Positions 1 to 13,301 of a DNA stretch of 37,357 nt are shown one piece after another (position 1 is the stretch's first letter; each line of letters opens with the position of its first letter). Where the stretch lies: the NCBI GenBank assembly GCA_049999765.1, contig JBNGIQ010008916.1, positions 1-37,357 of the forward strand, in the 5' to 3' direction. Source of the DNA: Phaeoceros laevis. Its lineage: Eukaryota; Anthocerotophyta; Anthocerotopsida; Notothyladales. The notes beneath the pieces are model-generated. The model was not told the origin of the DNA. It was given only the letters and a program-made list of their open reading frames with translations, and ran no database searches. The translations under genes were made by a program, and so were the position numbers.

Positions 1-1058
1 CTTCACAAATATATTGAGCAATAGTTTTTATATATTCTAATTGTCTGTCTAAACGATATGTGGATAAACCGCTGGGGGATCTTCGGCCTTCAGCCTGCGC
101 CAAGGCATGCTTACTTATGGGAAGGAACAATTTGAGAGAGGGAGGGACACTTTATGTATGGTGCTTGGACTCTTTGGAAGAAGAAGAAGAAGAAACTTTA
201 TTAGAGTGAACTTGAGAAGAAGAAGAGGAAGTTTACTTCTGGTGTTGAGATACTTCACCCAGTCTAAAGACCACACAGCAAGAGAGAATATGTAGAGACA
301 CATTCCTTCTTAGTCCTCATGATCGAGCTGTCGAGTTTATGTGCCACACTGTAAGTCTAAGTCTGTAATGCGAAGTGAAAGGTTGCAAAAATGGGAAGAA
401 CAAACTATCTGTCTATTTAACAGCCGCACAAAAGGACTTCATTAGAAAGGCATGGAAACCTCACAAGGTCGAACGGCATTGGGATACAAAAAGAGTAAAT
501 NNNNNNNNNNNNNNNNNNNNNNNNNNNNNNNNNNNNNNNNNNNNNNNNNNNNNNNNNNNNNNNNNNNNNNNNNNNNNNNNNNNNNNNNNNNNNNNNNNNN
601 CTATCGTCCCCCGCTTCCCTTCTTCCAGGCTCCTCCCCCTACACTATATGTACAATGGCTACTCTTGTCGGACACAGAATCGCGGCCTTTACTAATGCAG
701 TAGCCATGGCCACTAACCTGGCGGGGTGTTCCTCCCTTTCCTCTGTCTGACTCCCACGACACGTCGATCCCTCCCCTCCTGCTGTCCATGCTATATGCTA
801 TCTTTGGAAGCCTCGGCTTCTCCCCATCGCATCCCGACACCACCGTGGTACACCACGCTCATCAGAGTCTCTTTTCCCTCTCCAAATCTATTCACCTCTC
901 TCGCCTGACCGGAGGCGCTTAGAAGGGGGTGGGGGGCTGCTACCCCCCCGGTTGGCGGAGTTCTTTGGGATGGCCTGGGCCTCGGGCAGTTGGGGCTTGG
1001 GACATGGCCGTCTTGAGCTGCTGAAGAAGCGTACCTTCGTCGGTGGTTTAAGCTCGTA
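1..1058. other. Upstream region with assembly gap, no gene seen
   Basis: No convincing coding sequence was found. A GAA-rich simple repeat lies at about 177-194, with a second purine-rich GAA tract at about 215-230. Positions 501-600 are exactly 100 N, the usual placeholder for a scaffold gap of unknown size. The stretch 601-1058 is pyrimidine-rich up to about 900 and probably holds the promoter and 5' untranslated region of the kinase gene starting at 1059. I could not define a TATA box. Confidence 0.6.
501..600. other. Assembly gap (100 N)
   Basis: One hundred consecutive N. Reading frames drawn across it have no support. Confidence 0.99.
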
Positions 1059-3249
<2,191 letters not shown>

Positions 3250-5883
3250 AGGCTGAAATGACCTGCAGATGATTCTGTGGAATAGCTTGATTTCGGGGTG
3301 TGTGAGAGATCTGTACATACTGTGTTTCTCCTCTCAATGGGGTCCAAGCGAAGGGGAAGTATTTTGCCCTTTTGCAGTCCCATACATTTTTCTGGAGTTT
3401 CATGGATTAGCTGGGGGAACAGAATATTTAGCGCATGCATTGTACATGAAGATGCAAATTGATGTGTAATTGGGATGTGAGCTGATGAGCAGTTGGAGGT
3501 TGCTTCGTCCTGAAGTATCGATAGGAAAGGGCAGTGCACCCCTACTCAGGATAAGGCAGGCAGCAATTTGCACGATGAGATGGCTTGGGCACTGGAGAAG
3601 GTCCATGGGTATAGAAGTTATCGGAGAATGCAGCTGCAGATGTTCGGGGAAGATAACAGTGTAACGTACTCCTCTTTACCCAAGGCAGGATAACATAAAG
3701 GCGGAAAGTGCTTAGGTGAAGTTCAAAACCGAGTGTTTTGTGGAAGCGGTGTGGATATGACCAGGTTTTGAAGTCTCAAATTATAAGATAGATTCTTCTA
3801 AACAATCCGGGTGCTTCTGTGACGCATTGAGAGGCTTGCGGATGTGTAACATAGGCTACTATCTGATTAAAAGTAAGTTGTCTTCAACAGGGTTGTGCAC
3901 TGGCCATCCTGTCACTGCATGTTTTGCGGTTGCGAGTTGCGTAGTAGGGTCACGTCCCGACTGTGATCCTGCTCCCTTGGATAAGACAGCCGTTTATGGG
4001 TTAGGCAATGTGAGATCTCCAAGTGAATCGACGACGAGCGCCAGTGACGCGACGTCTTATATCAGTCACCACCCACCAGACCGCGTGCTGTGACAAATGG
4101 ATGGAGGGGAGGTTGACTGGTTGGGACTGGACACCACCTGATGTTTGAGTCGCTTTTAGCGAAGCCTCGTTTTCTGAGCATGCAACACAACTTGTAGCCC
4201 TCATCATTATCATCATGCGAAGTTTTTAGCACTTGGAGGTAGAAAAAGTACAGGTTTATTTCGTGTGTATGAGGTAGGAAAATGAGGTTTCTTACATACC
4301 ACGGCAGGCTATTTCGGTTTCGGGATTGCCTTGGGAAGCAAACCAAGTTTCCTTGTCTAGAAAGCCATGAGAACACCTCTTTAGTTGGGTCCTGGACACC
4401 TCACTTCACCAGACCTGTCATCAGCTTTATACTGTAGCAGCAGCAGCAGCAGCAGCAGGTGTGGATACGATGGCCATGTTACCACATCCCACAGGTCCAG
4501 GGACAGACATACCAGCAATCGTGGCGGAGAAATGGTCTCTTGTAACCAAGCTGGGCTCGGAGCACTACAGCAGGGTGGCTTCTCGCCTGGCTTCTTCGTA
4601 CGCTTGCGACGGCCGGCTGCTGAGCCCCACAACATCACAGATGTATGTCAACGAGCTTCTTCCACAGCAGCACAACGACAGTGCGGCGTCCAAGTTTTTA
4701 CTCCATCTTTACAGGGCCTTCAAGGAGTGACCGCACCTTTGTCGCTGAGCAGGAAGAAAGGATGTCGGAAATGCAAACGTGATGACAGGTATATGCCAGT
4801 GGACAACGTCATGTCGTTTTCACGATGGATGCTCCTTTTTTTTTTCCCTTTTTTTTCACAGTGTTTCCTGCTGTCGAGGGAGGGTAGGCTAGAATAGCAA
4901 GGCTATCGCTATACCTAGTGGCCGAGGGGAGAAGGCATCAGCAAGCTGTTGTTTTGGAGCAAACTTGTCAGCAACACATGCGAATGAGCATGCGCTGCTA
5001 CTGGGCTGCTTTTGGGAAAAATAGACTCCTCTCATTACCGAGAATTTTGTAGGAAAATGCGAAGGAGATCTTTCCTCAACCAACTGGTACCATTACTGAA
5101 GGTTGGTGCGAGCTGGAAAGGCTGCCTGTCGCTGTTGTCTCCATCGGTGCTTCTCTAGCTGGCAGTGGTCTTGTGATTTCTGCCATGGGATGAACACTTG
5201 TTCTTTTGTGTGAGATAGTTTAGTCCATACAGCTCGTTGAGATAACTCGGGCTTCGGGAGAACATTTGGCAGACGTGCACAGTGTATAAAGTTACACCGA
5301 AGCAGAGCGCAGAGTCCCGAGTCCATACGAAGAAAAACTTACAAAATAAGAAATTTTATATAGTAGATATTTTTGATGTAGCGCCGCAAAAAAGAGTAAC
5401 AAAAACCTGTGAAGTAAAGTAGTAGCACTAAGCAATGTAACGCAATGTCATGGAGCACAAAATTTTGCGCACAGTGCCTAGAAGCGAATGATATTCACAA
5501 GTAGCGGACAGAAGTGTCGCATTCGCCATTCGTCCAAAGTGTGAGAACAAGGTGACCGGTCCAGTGTCCTGTTTTTTTAGCATTTTTTTTGAGGCGTAGT
5601 ATTCTAGGCTGTAGACCTGTAGACTATCCTAGCCTATAGTCAGTCATGTAAGGAGGGGTAGCCAGCAAGGCGCAATATCGTCGTACCAGTGCCAACAAAT
5701 GAGAAAGGGCTCCATCCCCTGGGAGTTAGGTCCGGTAGCCTAGTACAAGAGGAAGTTAGCTTTGGGAAGTACAGAAAGGGGACAATTGTTGATTGAAGGC
5801 GGGGTGTGGGAGTATGCACAAGGGCAAAGGGTAGAAGGGAAGAAAAGAAAAAGCGAAGAAGGGGGCTAGCTAGAAGAGCAATG
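3250..5883. other. Intergenic region, no supported gene
   Basis: This holds the probable 3' untranslated region of the kinase gene and, at its right end, that of the minus-strand gene ending at 5884. An open frame at 4470-4730 (+, about 86 aa, beginning just after a CAG repeat) has fairly even protein-like composition but matches no family I recognise and lacks supporting context. I leave it unassigned. The rest shows only AT-rich and homopolymer stretches. Confidence 0.5.
4438..4458 (+). repeat. CAG trinucleotide repeat, 7 units
   Basis: Perfect (CAG)7 in intergenic DNA, read directly from the sequence. Confidence 0.95.
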
Positions 5884-7215
5884 TCAGCCACGCCTGCTCA
5901 CAGGAGCCGCAGCGATGGATCGCACGGTTTCTGACCTCATGAACTTGTTCCTGGATTCGCTGGAAATTGCAGAAGGCGACATGAACCTGTCCCTGAAAAC
6001 AGCCGGGAGCTCCGGGTAGGGACTCTTGGCGGGACGGCTAGTGCGCTCCGGCTTAAACCTCATCCCCTCGGCATAGTCATGAGAGCTTGGGTGATCCACA
6101 GCCGAGCTGAAGCTCCTGTGCATAGGCGGGGAAGCCACATTCTCCTCCGAAGCCTGGGCCTGCTGCTGCTCGGCGAAGCGGGACGTTTTGTCGTTCCGAG
6201 AAAACTTCCTGTTGATGTGCAGATCCCGCACGCCTCTCCTGCTGCTGAGAGAGGGCCGCCCCCCGTGGTCGCTGTCGCTTGTTGAATCCGAGTCGTAGTA
6301 CTGGTTCACCAAGAGGTCCCGAGCGGCCTGCCTGCTGTGGAAGGGCAGGGTTGGGTAGTGGCTGCGAGGGCGATTGAGAGGCGCCGGTGCCTGCGTGTCA
6401 GTGTCGGAGTCCTCGCTCATCTCCCCCTCGTCTGCCTCGGGTCTATTGTCCACCACAACAATCGGACGGCTCGCAACAACCACATCCTCCTCTGCCGGAA
6501 CCACCACCACTGCTGCTGGTGCTGCTGCTGGAGGAGGAGCAGCAGCAGGAGGGGGAGGTGCGGGAATGGCAGCCTCTGCCCTGGAATTCGCAACCCTGTC
6601 CGCCTCCACCACGCTGTTGGAAGAAAATCCCTCCGAGGGTGCCTTGATGGTGCAGAGGCGGGTGAGGTTCTCCGTCTCCGGCCGGAGGCTGTGGCTAGGG
6701 CTCAGAGTAGTCTTGGTGACATCCATGACAAGCGCGATAGATCCTCCGCCTCCTCCTCCTCCTCCTCCTCCTCCTCCTGCACCACCCTGGCCCTGGGCGC
6801 TGTTGCTGTCCTCGCTGGTGCTAGCCCTGGTGCTCCTGCTACCACTCCTGCCACTGCGAGCCCTCCTGCCACTGCTGCTCATGATGTCGTCCATCTGCAG
6901 CAGGAAGTCGAAAAAGTCCTCCATAGCCTCCCGGAAGCTCCCCGCAACGTAGACTTGGAAGGAAACCAGGATGAGGAGGAACAAGGTCGGGTAATTGATG
7001 AGCAGCCATGCCCCGACGGTGACCACCGGAGCGATGCCGGCGGTGAACCATTCCGGGATTTGGCGGGGGTAGTCGTGTTGGTTCACCACTCCCGAAGTCA
7101 ACAATCCGAAGAGCACATACCAGTAGCTCATCAATTTCAAGCTTCCCGTGAAATAATTGTAGAGCCAGAAGAGCGCCGTGATGGCCAGGCTTCGGGTGAG
7201 ATAAGTTCGCCTCAT
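5884..7215 (-). CDS. Multi-pass membrane protein of unknown function with long disordered tail
   Basis: Single-exon gene, 443 aa from the ATG at 7215. The frame also opens at 7347, but the 44 extra residues precede a typical N-terminus and are probably untranslated. Residues 1-95 are strongly hydrophobic, with segments at about 8-22, 29-44 and 57-91 (the last long enough for two passes). An acidic and aromatic stretch follows (EDFFDFLLQMDD, about 99-110). From 112 on the chain is Ser/Arg-rich and low in complexity: a poly-Gly run at about 144-157 encoded by a GGA/GGN repeat, Pro/Ala and Val runs, then an acidic Ser/Asp part. The last 60 residues are less biased and contain an NKFMRSETVRSIA segment. 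The layout suggests an N-terminal membrane anchor with a cytosolic regulatory tail. I do not recognise the family. Long open frames on the opposite strand here are shadows of this GC-rich gene. Confidence 0.75.
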   Translation of the reverse strand: MRRTYLTRSLAITALFWLYNYFTGSLKLMSYWYVLFGLLTSGVVNQHDYPRQIPEWFTAGIAPVVTVGAWLLINYPTLFLLILVSFQVYVAGSFREAMEDFFDFLLQMDDIMSSSGRRARSGRSGSRSTRASTSEDSNSAQGQGGAGGGGGGGGGGGGSIALVMDVTKTTLSPSHSLRPETENLTRLCTIKAPSEGFSSNSVVEADRVANSRAEAAIPAPPPPAAAPPPAAAPAAVVVVPAEEDVVVASRPIVVVDNRPEADEGEMSEDSDTDTQAPAPLNRPRSHYPTLPFHSRQAARDLLVNQYYDSDSTSDSDHGGRPSLSSRRGVRDLHINRKFSRNDKTSRFAEQQQAQASEENVASPPMHRSFSSAVDHPSSHDYAEGMRFKPERTSRPAKSPYPELPAVFRDRFMSPSAISSESRNKFMRSETVRSIAAAPVSRRG

Positions 7216-8021
7216 TGTCGCTCCGCCTCCTCCGCTCTCCAGGCCTGTAAATGCAGGGAAGCTAGGGGGATCCGGGACAGAAGAGAGGGAGCGGGGGAGG
7301 ATGCAGATGCGGAAGGAGGGGAAGCAAGGAGTCAAAGAATTGTACAAGCGGGGAACTCGGGGGAAAAAAAATGCGGTGCGGATCGGAAGAGAGGGAGCTA
7401 GCTAGCTATAGCCTCAAGGAGGAAGAAGGGGGAAGAATCGGGAAGGAGGACGCTTCAGCTTGACACTACCACCACCAGCAGCGGCGCAACCACAATAAAG
7501 AGCAAGGCAGATAGCAGAGATGCCAACACGCAAGCGCTCCAGCTAGACCTACAGCTCACACTGAAAGGGAAAGAGCAACAAGAGAGCTTCCGGGAAGAAG
7601 GCCGCCAGCAGCACAGGCATCCAGCCAGAGGGATGCAAGCCGGCGAGCTCGAGTCTCGGAGATGGTATGCCCGCCTCAGAATTGCGCCCTGCTTGCCGTG
7701 CCCGAGCGCGATGTGATCTGAGCCAGCGGACAGGTAGGCAGGGGCTCAGGAAGGTGGAAGGCGCAGGCAGGCAAGCGGGGGCGGGGTAGGCGGAAGAGCG
7801 GATCTGGCAGGCAGATAAATGCGTGGAGCTAGGCTATCTATAGTGGTGGCTTGTCTGTGAGAGGGGCGAGAGGATGTGGTTGGTCCGGGGGGCGAAACCC
7901 CAGTATAGCCGGAGGAGAATAGAGTAGCTGTCCGTGTCCGGGAGGCGAGGTTGCCCCGTCCACCCGTCCCCGCGGGGCGCTCCCCGCGCCTGTTACTGGA
8001 ACTTACGTAATAGCACCTTCA
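7216..8021. other. 5' flank of the minus-strand membrane-protein gene
   Basis: On the minus strand this stretch is CT-rich, as expected for a plant 5' untranslated region and promoter. No open frame here is convincing and no TATA box could be fixed. Confidence 0.45.
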
Positions 8022-8132
8022 ATGCTTGTAAGCCAAGGAAAGCACCCGGTCAGAGTCATATATGACCACTATCAAACACTAGTGTCATATATTGTATGCA
8101 ACTTATCAACCCTGGGGCTTACTCTTTGTAAT

Positions 8133-8168
8133 CCTTTGCACATGCCCCTTTGCACATGCCCCTTTGCA
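8133..8168 (+). repeat. 14-bp tandem repeat
   Basis: Unit CCTTTGCACATGCC starts at 8133 and 8147, with a partial third copy at 8161. Confidence 0.9.
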
Positions 8169-8222
8169 GGCTGCCAAGAAGCACGAGACTTTAGTCCCAC
8201 ACGGAATGCATAAGCATATATT

Positions 8223-8320
8223 CCATTATCCCATTCAAAGGTGCTGTCCATATTTAGCACCCCTTTTCTTCCCATTATCCCATTCAAGGTGTCGTTCATA
8301 TTTGGCACCCCTTTCCTTGA
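8223..8320 (+). repeat. 49-bp imperfect tandem duplication
   Basis: The block beginning CCATTATCCCATTCAA at 8223 recurs at 8272, with scattered substitutions and small indels between the copies. Confidence 0.85.
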
Positions 8321-8481
8321 AGCATAAGAACGAGAAATCTTAGACTTGTGTTGTTATCTTTGTGTTACATTGGTGTGCTCATGCTGCTAAGAGGTTATAA
8401 TGAGTGGGTCAATGTAGCACTAGTTGACTAGAGTATATTCCAAGGCTTAAGAATGGTGCGGCGAAAAGCCATTCGAGTTAA

Positions 8482-8643
8482 CAAGGCGATTTTCCTTACA
8501 ATGTCGTCATATTTGCACGACCTAGAGAAGAAAGGTTCTTTGGAGCATCGATGAGTGCATTGGGTTAGCGGAGCAATTTGCCTTACAATGTCGTCATATT
8601 TGCACGACCTTAGGCTGGAAGGTTCTTTGGCCTTAAGGACGAG
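8482..8643 (+). repeat. 87-bp imperfect tandem duplication
   Basis: CCTTACAATGTCGTCATATT begins at 8494 and again at 8581, each followed by a similar tail containing AAGGTTCTTTGG. The minus strand stays open across both copies because 87 is a multiple of three, giving a repeated peptide, but nothing else suggests translation. Confidence 0.85.
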
Positions 8644-9194
8644 CATCTAAATGAGTGTGGCTTGGAAACAAAGGTATGATGGGGTTAGAGGAAGGAGGTG
8701 ACGCATGCTCAGAATCAAGGACTCGAACATTGTTGGTGGAGCAACCTCCACTACCACTATTGCTACTACTCAAAGAGTGTGTTGTTGGTTTTCCAAGTTG
8801 GAATCTTCTTGTCTTGTAGAAAAGGGACCTGAGGGAGTGGAGGGACAATCGAGTTGTGAAGAATGAGTGATGCATGTGAGCGGAAGGCATAGCAAATGAG
8901 TGAGTACGCGTACTAAACATGTCTTGTCTTGTCAGTCTGGGTGAGTGGGAGTCTAATCAACCTTGCTATTGTATCGGAATGTGGTCTTGTTTAGCATCAT
9001 AATACATTGAATGTACATGATTAGGAGTTGTCATGGTTATTGATAGATTGTCAGTCTCGTTCCTCCTCCCGTTGGTTGTGTTGTTGCTATTATACGCAGG
9101 TGCCAGTGGTGGTGGGTGCAGCAACGCCCAGAAGAGAGAGGATAGACATTCAAGTTGCAGTAATGTACCGTGTTGTTGGTCAGTGGCGGTTTGA

Positions 9195-9344
9195 ATGCCT
9201 TGTTAGCACGTGAGAGTGCAAGTTTTCGAAAGGGTGATGCCCGTTGGGAGCAAAGGAAGGTATGGTTAAATGCCTTGTTAGCACGTGAGAGTGCAAGTTT
9301 TCCAAAGGGTGATGCCCGTTGGGAGCAACAGAAGGTATAGCATG
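9195..9344 (+). repeat. 75-bp tandem duplication
   Basis: ATGCCTTGTTAGCACGTGAG begins at 9195 and at 9270. The two copies are nearly identical, so this is a recent duplication. Confidence 0.9.
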
Positions 9345-10422
9345 CGTGGGATGACACTAGCCACACGGAGGAGAGGAGCGGAGTGACATGACATGATGGA
9401 CGGTCAAAGCAGGCGCTCATGTGTTATCATTGTCGTCCAAACACCCACCCAGCGAAGCGCACTCACTCACTGCACAATAGTACTACGAGTCCATACGCAC
9501 ATGACACTACCATCGTTAAATGAGCCAAAAATAAGTCTTCCTTCCTTGGTGGCTATCATCTTATTGTTACGACAATGTGATGTATGGATCCTCATCACAT
9601 ACACTTCTTCTCATGCTCTTGTTGTTCACACTTCAAAGCTATCTATGAGAATGATTGTTGCTCACAGAGGATACAATGGTTGCACATGTAAGGCCCCATC
9701 AACCTAACTACCTTTTGCACACCACATATTTATTTCGATGAAACGAAAAGGAGACAGAACGCGATGCAAGAGATGCACTTGATTCTCCTTCCCAAGATTT
9801 GAACCCAAGACCCGATCACGAGTCAAATGCACTAGGTAGTGAGCAAACCTGGCCAGGTTTGAGGGGGATTTGAAGGGGATCTTAAAGGAAGGAAAGTAGA
9901 ATTAAAATTTTCAGATAACTAAACAACATTGTTTATTGGGGCCCTTGATGGCCCATAAGCGCTGAATGAAGTTCCTTCCTTCCCTCCTTCCTCCCCTCCT
10001 TCCTTCATTTGCCAATTCCCGTTGACGTGTTCAATTCCTACGCGGAGTTGGCTAAAACGAAAATCGGCTTATTGTTACTACTACTACTAGACTAGTCTGG
10101 ACTAGTCTAGACTCTACCCCTTCAATCACCTAAACCCCCCCCCCTTCCTTTCAAGTGGTCCAGACTAGATATTATTATTTGAGGTGTAGGGAGGGAGCGG
10201 TTAGCTACTGTGCCACCGCTGATGTCTCTGTCTTGTAGGTGAAGGGAAGAGGTGGGCACGTGCAAGGCCAAGGGCTTTTTCTTTTTCCAGCCGAGCAGAG
10301 CGGAGGGGGGGAGTCGCCGCCAGGTCCACGTCCGCGGTACGCGGCCATGACCTACACAACCGGCTGACATCTGGCTGGCAGTTGGGCGCAACTGGGAAAC
10401 AAAAAGGACACGCACAGGACGC

Positions 10423-10458
10423 TGCCTGCATTTAAACTCGGAGTTTAAATGTAGGCGG
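10423..10458. repeat. Inverted repeat (hairpin) around TTTAAA
   Basis: CATTTAAACT and AGTTTAAATG are separated by three bases. The pairing extends outward to about 17 bp per arm with two mismatches. No promoter or coding sequence is attached to it. Confidence 0.8.
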
Positions 10459-10914
10459 AGCCGGGCCGGGCCAGCAGGCAACCCGTCCAGGCCAGGTGAT
10501 GCCGACGTGCGTGCAAGCAGGCAGTGCAGGGCAGGCTATATGCACAACAGTTAGAGAGGTACTCATACGCACTGCCCCGGCCCCCAGGCACGCTTGTGGC
10601 CGGCAACGTCGTACGGTGTTGGGCCTTCTAGATTATCTTTGGATGAATGGAATCTTAGTTAATGGAAACGCGTTTCTATCCGTAAAGAAACGCATAAAAC
10701 GCGCTTCTGCGTTTCGAGTTTCTAAGCCTTTTTAGATTAATTCGTGTGAGAAATAAAAAAAACTTTCGAGAAAGGGCGAAAGTGCCTCCCGTGACATGTG
10801 ACATGATGTTTATTTGAAGAGGTTAGAGGGTTTCATAGAGAATCCCCTTGCCTTGGATAAGCCACTCGTGAAATCGACACAGCGTTTTGCCATTTTGATT
10901 TTCGCTAGCGAAAG

Positions 10915-10982
10915 GCGACGTCACGACGCGGACTAGTAGCGCGAGTCGGCGACGTCACGACGCGGACTAGTAGCGCGAGTCG
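10915..10982 (+). repeat. 34-bp perfect tandem duplication, GC-rich
   Basis: Two identical 34-bp units starting GCGACGTCACGACGCGG at 10915 and 10949. Each contains the ACGT-core palindrome GACGTC. Confidence 0.95.
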
Positions 10983-12401
10983 CGTGCGCTATTCGTCGCG
11001 CTACCAACCACTAATACTACTAGTAGGTTAATATCTTAGTAATTATTATTTATATCATACGTATTGAAAAAAAAATTTACTCCCGTTCCCATAGAAAAAA
11101 ATTCCAAATTTCAGAAACGTTCAGGAACTCGTTTCTCGGTCCTGAACGTTTCTTTCCGAACGCAACTAAGAATGGAATGGAACCAAAAAAAATCTTTAAG
11201 GCTCGTCGTCCCTCCAACAGACCGACACACCGAGCGAGCCCGTTGGTGCAGACACACACACACATATACTGTACGTCACAGACAGCAGGGTGAGCTGATG
11301 AGGCCAGGGCCGTCGCCGCTAGTTGCGGGCCGGCTTTGTCGTCTCTGCTCTCGCTCGCTTGCTATTTTTCAAAACAAATCGCATAGGAAAGGAGGACATG
11401 TGAGTCAGAGAATGCTTGTGGCAGACGCAACCACACATGGCAGTTTTCACACCCCCCTCCCCCCGCCATCGCTTGTAACAGCCATCTACAGTACTGCTCC
11501 ACTCTTAAAGCTCTAATAAGAGAATAGTCGAAATAAAACAAAACAAAACATTATTGGCGCTGTGGACTAGCTAGCGGGCTAGCTTATCCGGTCTACATAC
11601 AAGCACATGCTCATGCTTCTACTCCGCGTACCGTGTTGACTCAACTTAGGCACCTCTTCGGGTTCTTCTGGGCAACCCCCCAATGCCCGTGCCCTTTTAT
11701 TAATTCTTGTCAACAATGACTAGATACATATCCGGATAGAGAGAGTCAAAAGGATAATAGAATTACCTACTTTATGTGTGTACTGCATGTATGTATGCGT
11801 ACGGTACCAATCCATGTTGTCCATCACCGCCATCATCCCAGGGAATGATGCCACAATGTAGTAATGATGTGGTTCTGGGAATTTGGGGGCTTTCCAGCAA
11901 GATGGGGGCAGGAGGCAGGTTTGCCGCGACTCTCACCGTCTTAAATACCAATGCCGTTCCGATACAGACAAAATACACCCTCACACCCCCCACATGAAAA
12001 AGCAGGAAGAGAATTTCATTCACCCCAAGGAAGGGAAAAAGGAGAAAGTATCCATTTTTTTTTAACCTGGAATCTCAACCTAGATACTATCTGTGGTGGG
12101 CGTGCGTGCCTCATGAGTTGCTAATAATTTTAGTTCGAAAAAAAACGCATGCTTTGCTTACTTGTTTGGTTCAATTAAGTTAGTGGAGGAAGGTCAAAGT
12201 AGCATAAAGAGCCAACTCCCGGAGGAAACGAGCACGCCACTGAAACGCAACGCCAGCCCTGCCAGCCGACATGCATATGAAGCATGTCGTGTGTCTTCTT
12301 TCCGTTCGGTTGGGGGCCCTACGTCCTGCGAGAATAGTTAGGTTGGATACGTCTCTCTTAGACTACTTAGGCGGACGGCAGGTGCCACACCAGCGGAAGG
12401 T

Positions 12402-12485
12402 GCCGCATGCCCTAGACTAATTTTCGGCGATCGGTGTTTTGACTAGCAGATTTAGAAGTTGTCAACACGCAAGGGACCCCCACCG
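12402..12485 (+). repeat. Dispersed repeat, copy 1
   Basis: An approximately 84-bp block including ATCGGTGTTTTGAC and AAGGGACC matches 19502-19583 in the same orientation with substitutions and small indels. It is probably part of an unidentified transposon-derived repeat. Confidence 0.75.
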
Positions 12486-12532
12486 ACACCGACACGCACA
12501 CACCTCCTATTTTTTGTAACCTCTCATTTCCC

Positions 12533-12676
12533 GTTTGGTACATCCCTTTATGGTAAGGAACCTAAGGATGTCCCTATACTCAAATCTAAAATTTCCTATA
12601 CTTACAATCCCTCACTATTAGCTTTCCCCTTCCAAGGGAAACTTGGTCGGTTAGCAGGGCAAGGGGGTTACCAAAC
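12533..12676. mobile_element. Candidate short MITE-like inverted-repeat element
   Basis: GTTTGGTA at 12533-12540 is matched by TACCAAAC at 12669-12676. The similarity extends inward imperfectly (CATCCCTT against ACCCCCTT). No clear target-site duplication is visible and the core is non-coding. Chance remains possible. Confidence 0.25.
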
Positions 12677-12942
12677 TACTAGATTAGAAGGTTACTAGAT
12701 TAGAGCTAAATACCATAGCTTAGCGTTATAGATAGTATACTTGAGTAGCTTGCTATTTGGTATGTCACAGACATAGCAGCGTTTGATCCCCTCTACTACT
12801 ACTACTTACACAATTTTGTCAACTTCCTTCAGGTTAGGAACAATGTCTGATGCATCTATTGCAGCCAACTATACCCAATGGGCCATGCAATGAGTTTGGG
12901 TTTGAAAAGAAGCTACTTGCTTAAGTTTATATGCGACATTGT

Positions 12943-13054
12943 TTTGCCCAACTCCTTTCATAACCTTTGCACCATATGTTGCTAAACCTACAAGATTCTT
13001 TGCCCAACTCCTTTCATAATATTTGCACCATATGTTGCTAAACCTACAAATCTT
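12943..13054 (+). repeat. 56-bp tandem duplication
   Basis: TTTGCCCAACTCCTTTCATA starts at 12943 and 12999. The two copies differ at only a few positions. Confidence 0.9.
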
Positions 13055-13207
13055 GTAACATCCATGCCTCGAACAATGAGCTCATGCATAATTGCTTCAG
13101 AGATGGTTTCTGCCTTTCCATTCACAATGGTTGCAAGGGATAAATATTGCTTCAAATAAACAAAAAAAAAATTATGGTGATATATATTTATTCCAAGCGG
13201 CCAAAGC

Positions 13208-13301
13208 CGTAACCATTACTGGTATCAGAACCACTAGCCATGACAAACCCACTTCGTAACCATTACCGGTATCAGGACCCCTAGCCACAACAAACCCACT
13301 T
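13208..13301 (+). repeat. 47-bp tandem duplication containing a primer-site-like motif
   Basis: CGTAACCATTAC starts at 13208 and 13255. The first copy contains TGGTATCAGAACC (13220-13232), close to the initiator-tRNA-Met primer-binding site of plant Copia elements (TGGTATCAGAGC). The second copy is more diverged. It may mark the left part of the Copia relic further right, but no LTR was found next to it. Confidence 0.6.

Noticed and set aside
375-703. Open frames spanning 501-600
   Set aside because: They run through 100 N and have no support on either side.
7216-7347. An earlier start for the membrane protein at 7347
   Set aside because: The extra 44 residues are Pro/Ser-rich without a membrane segment, and the ATG at 7215 begins a basic then hydrophobic N-terminus typical of a membrane protein.
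6337-7401. A 354-aa plus-strand open frame opposite the membrane-protein gene
   Set aside because: It is a low-complexity Arg/Ser-rich antisense frame caused by the GC-rich minus-strand gene. The minus frame has proper membrane segments and a typical start.
8428-9420. Repeated peptides on the minus strand (29 and 25 residues per unit) suggesting a repeat protein
   Set aside because: They follow from two tandem DNA duplications whose periods happen to be multiples of three. Neighbouring duplications have periods that are not, and there is no start, exon or family support.
9780-9830. Possible tRNA-derived element because of CCAAGATTTGAACCCAAGACC
   Set aside because: It has only a loose resemblance to a T-arm on one strand. 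No A-box, cloverleaf or poly-A tail could be built around it.
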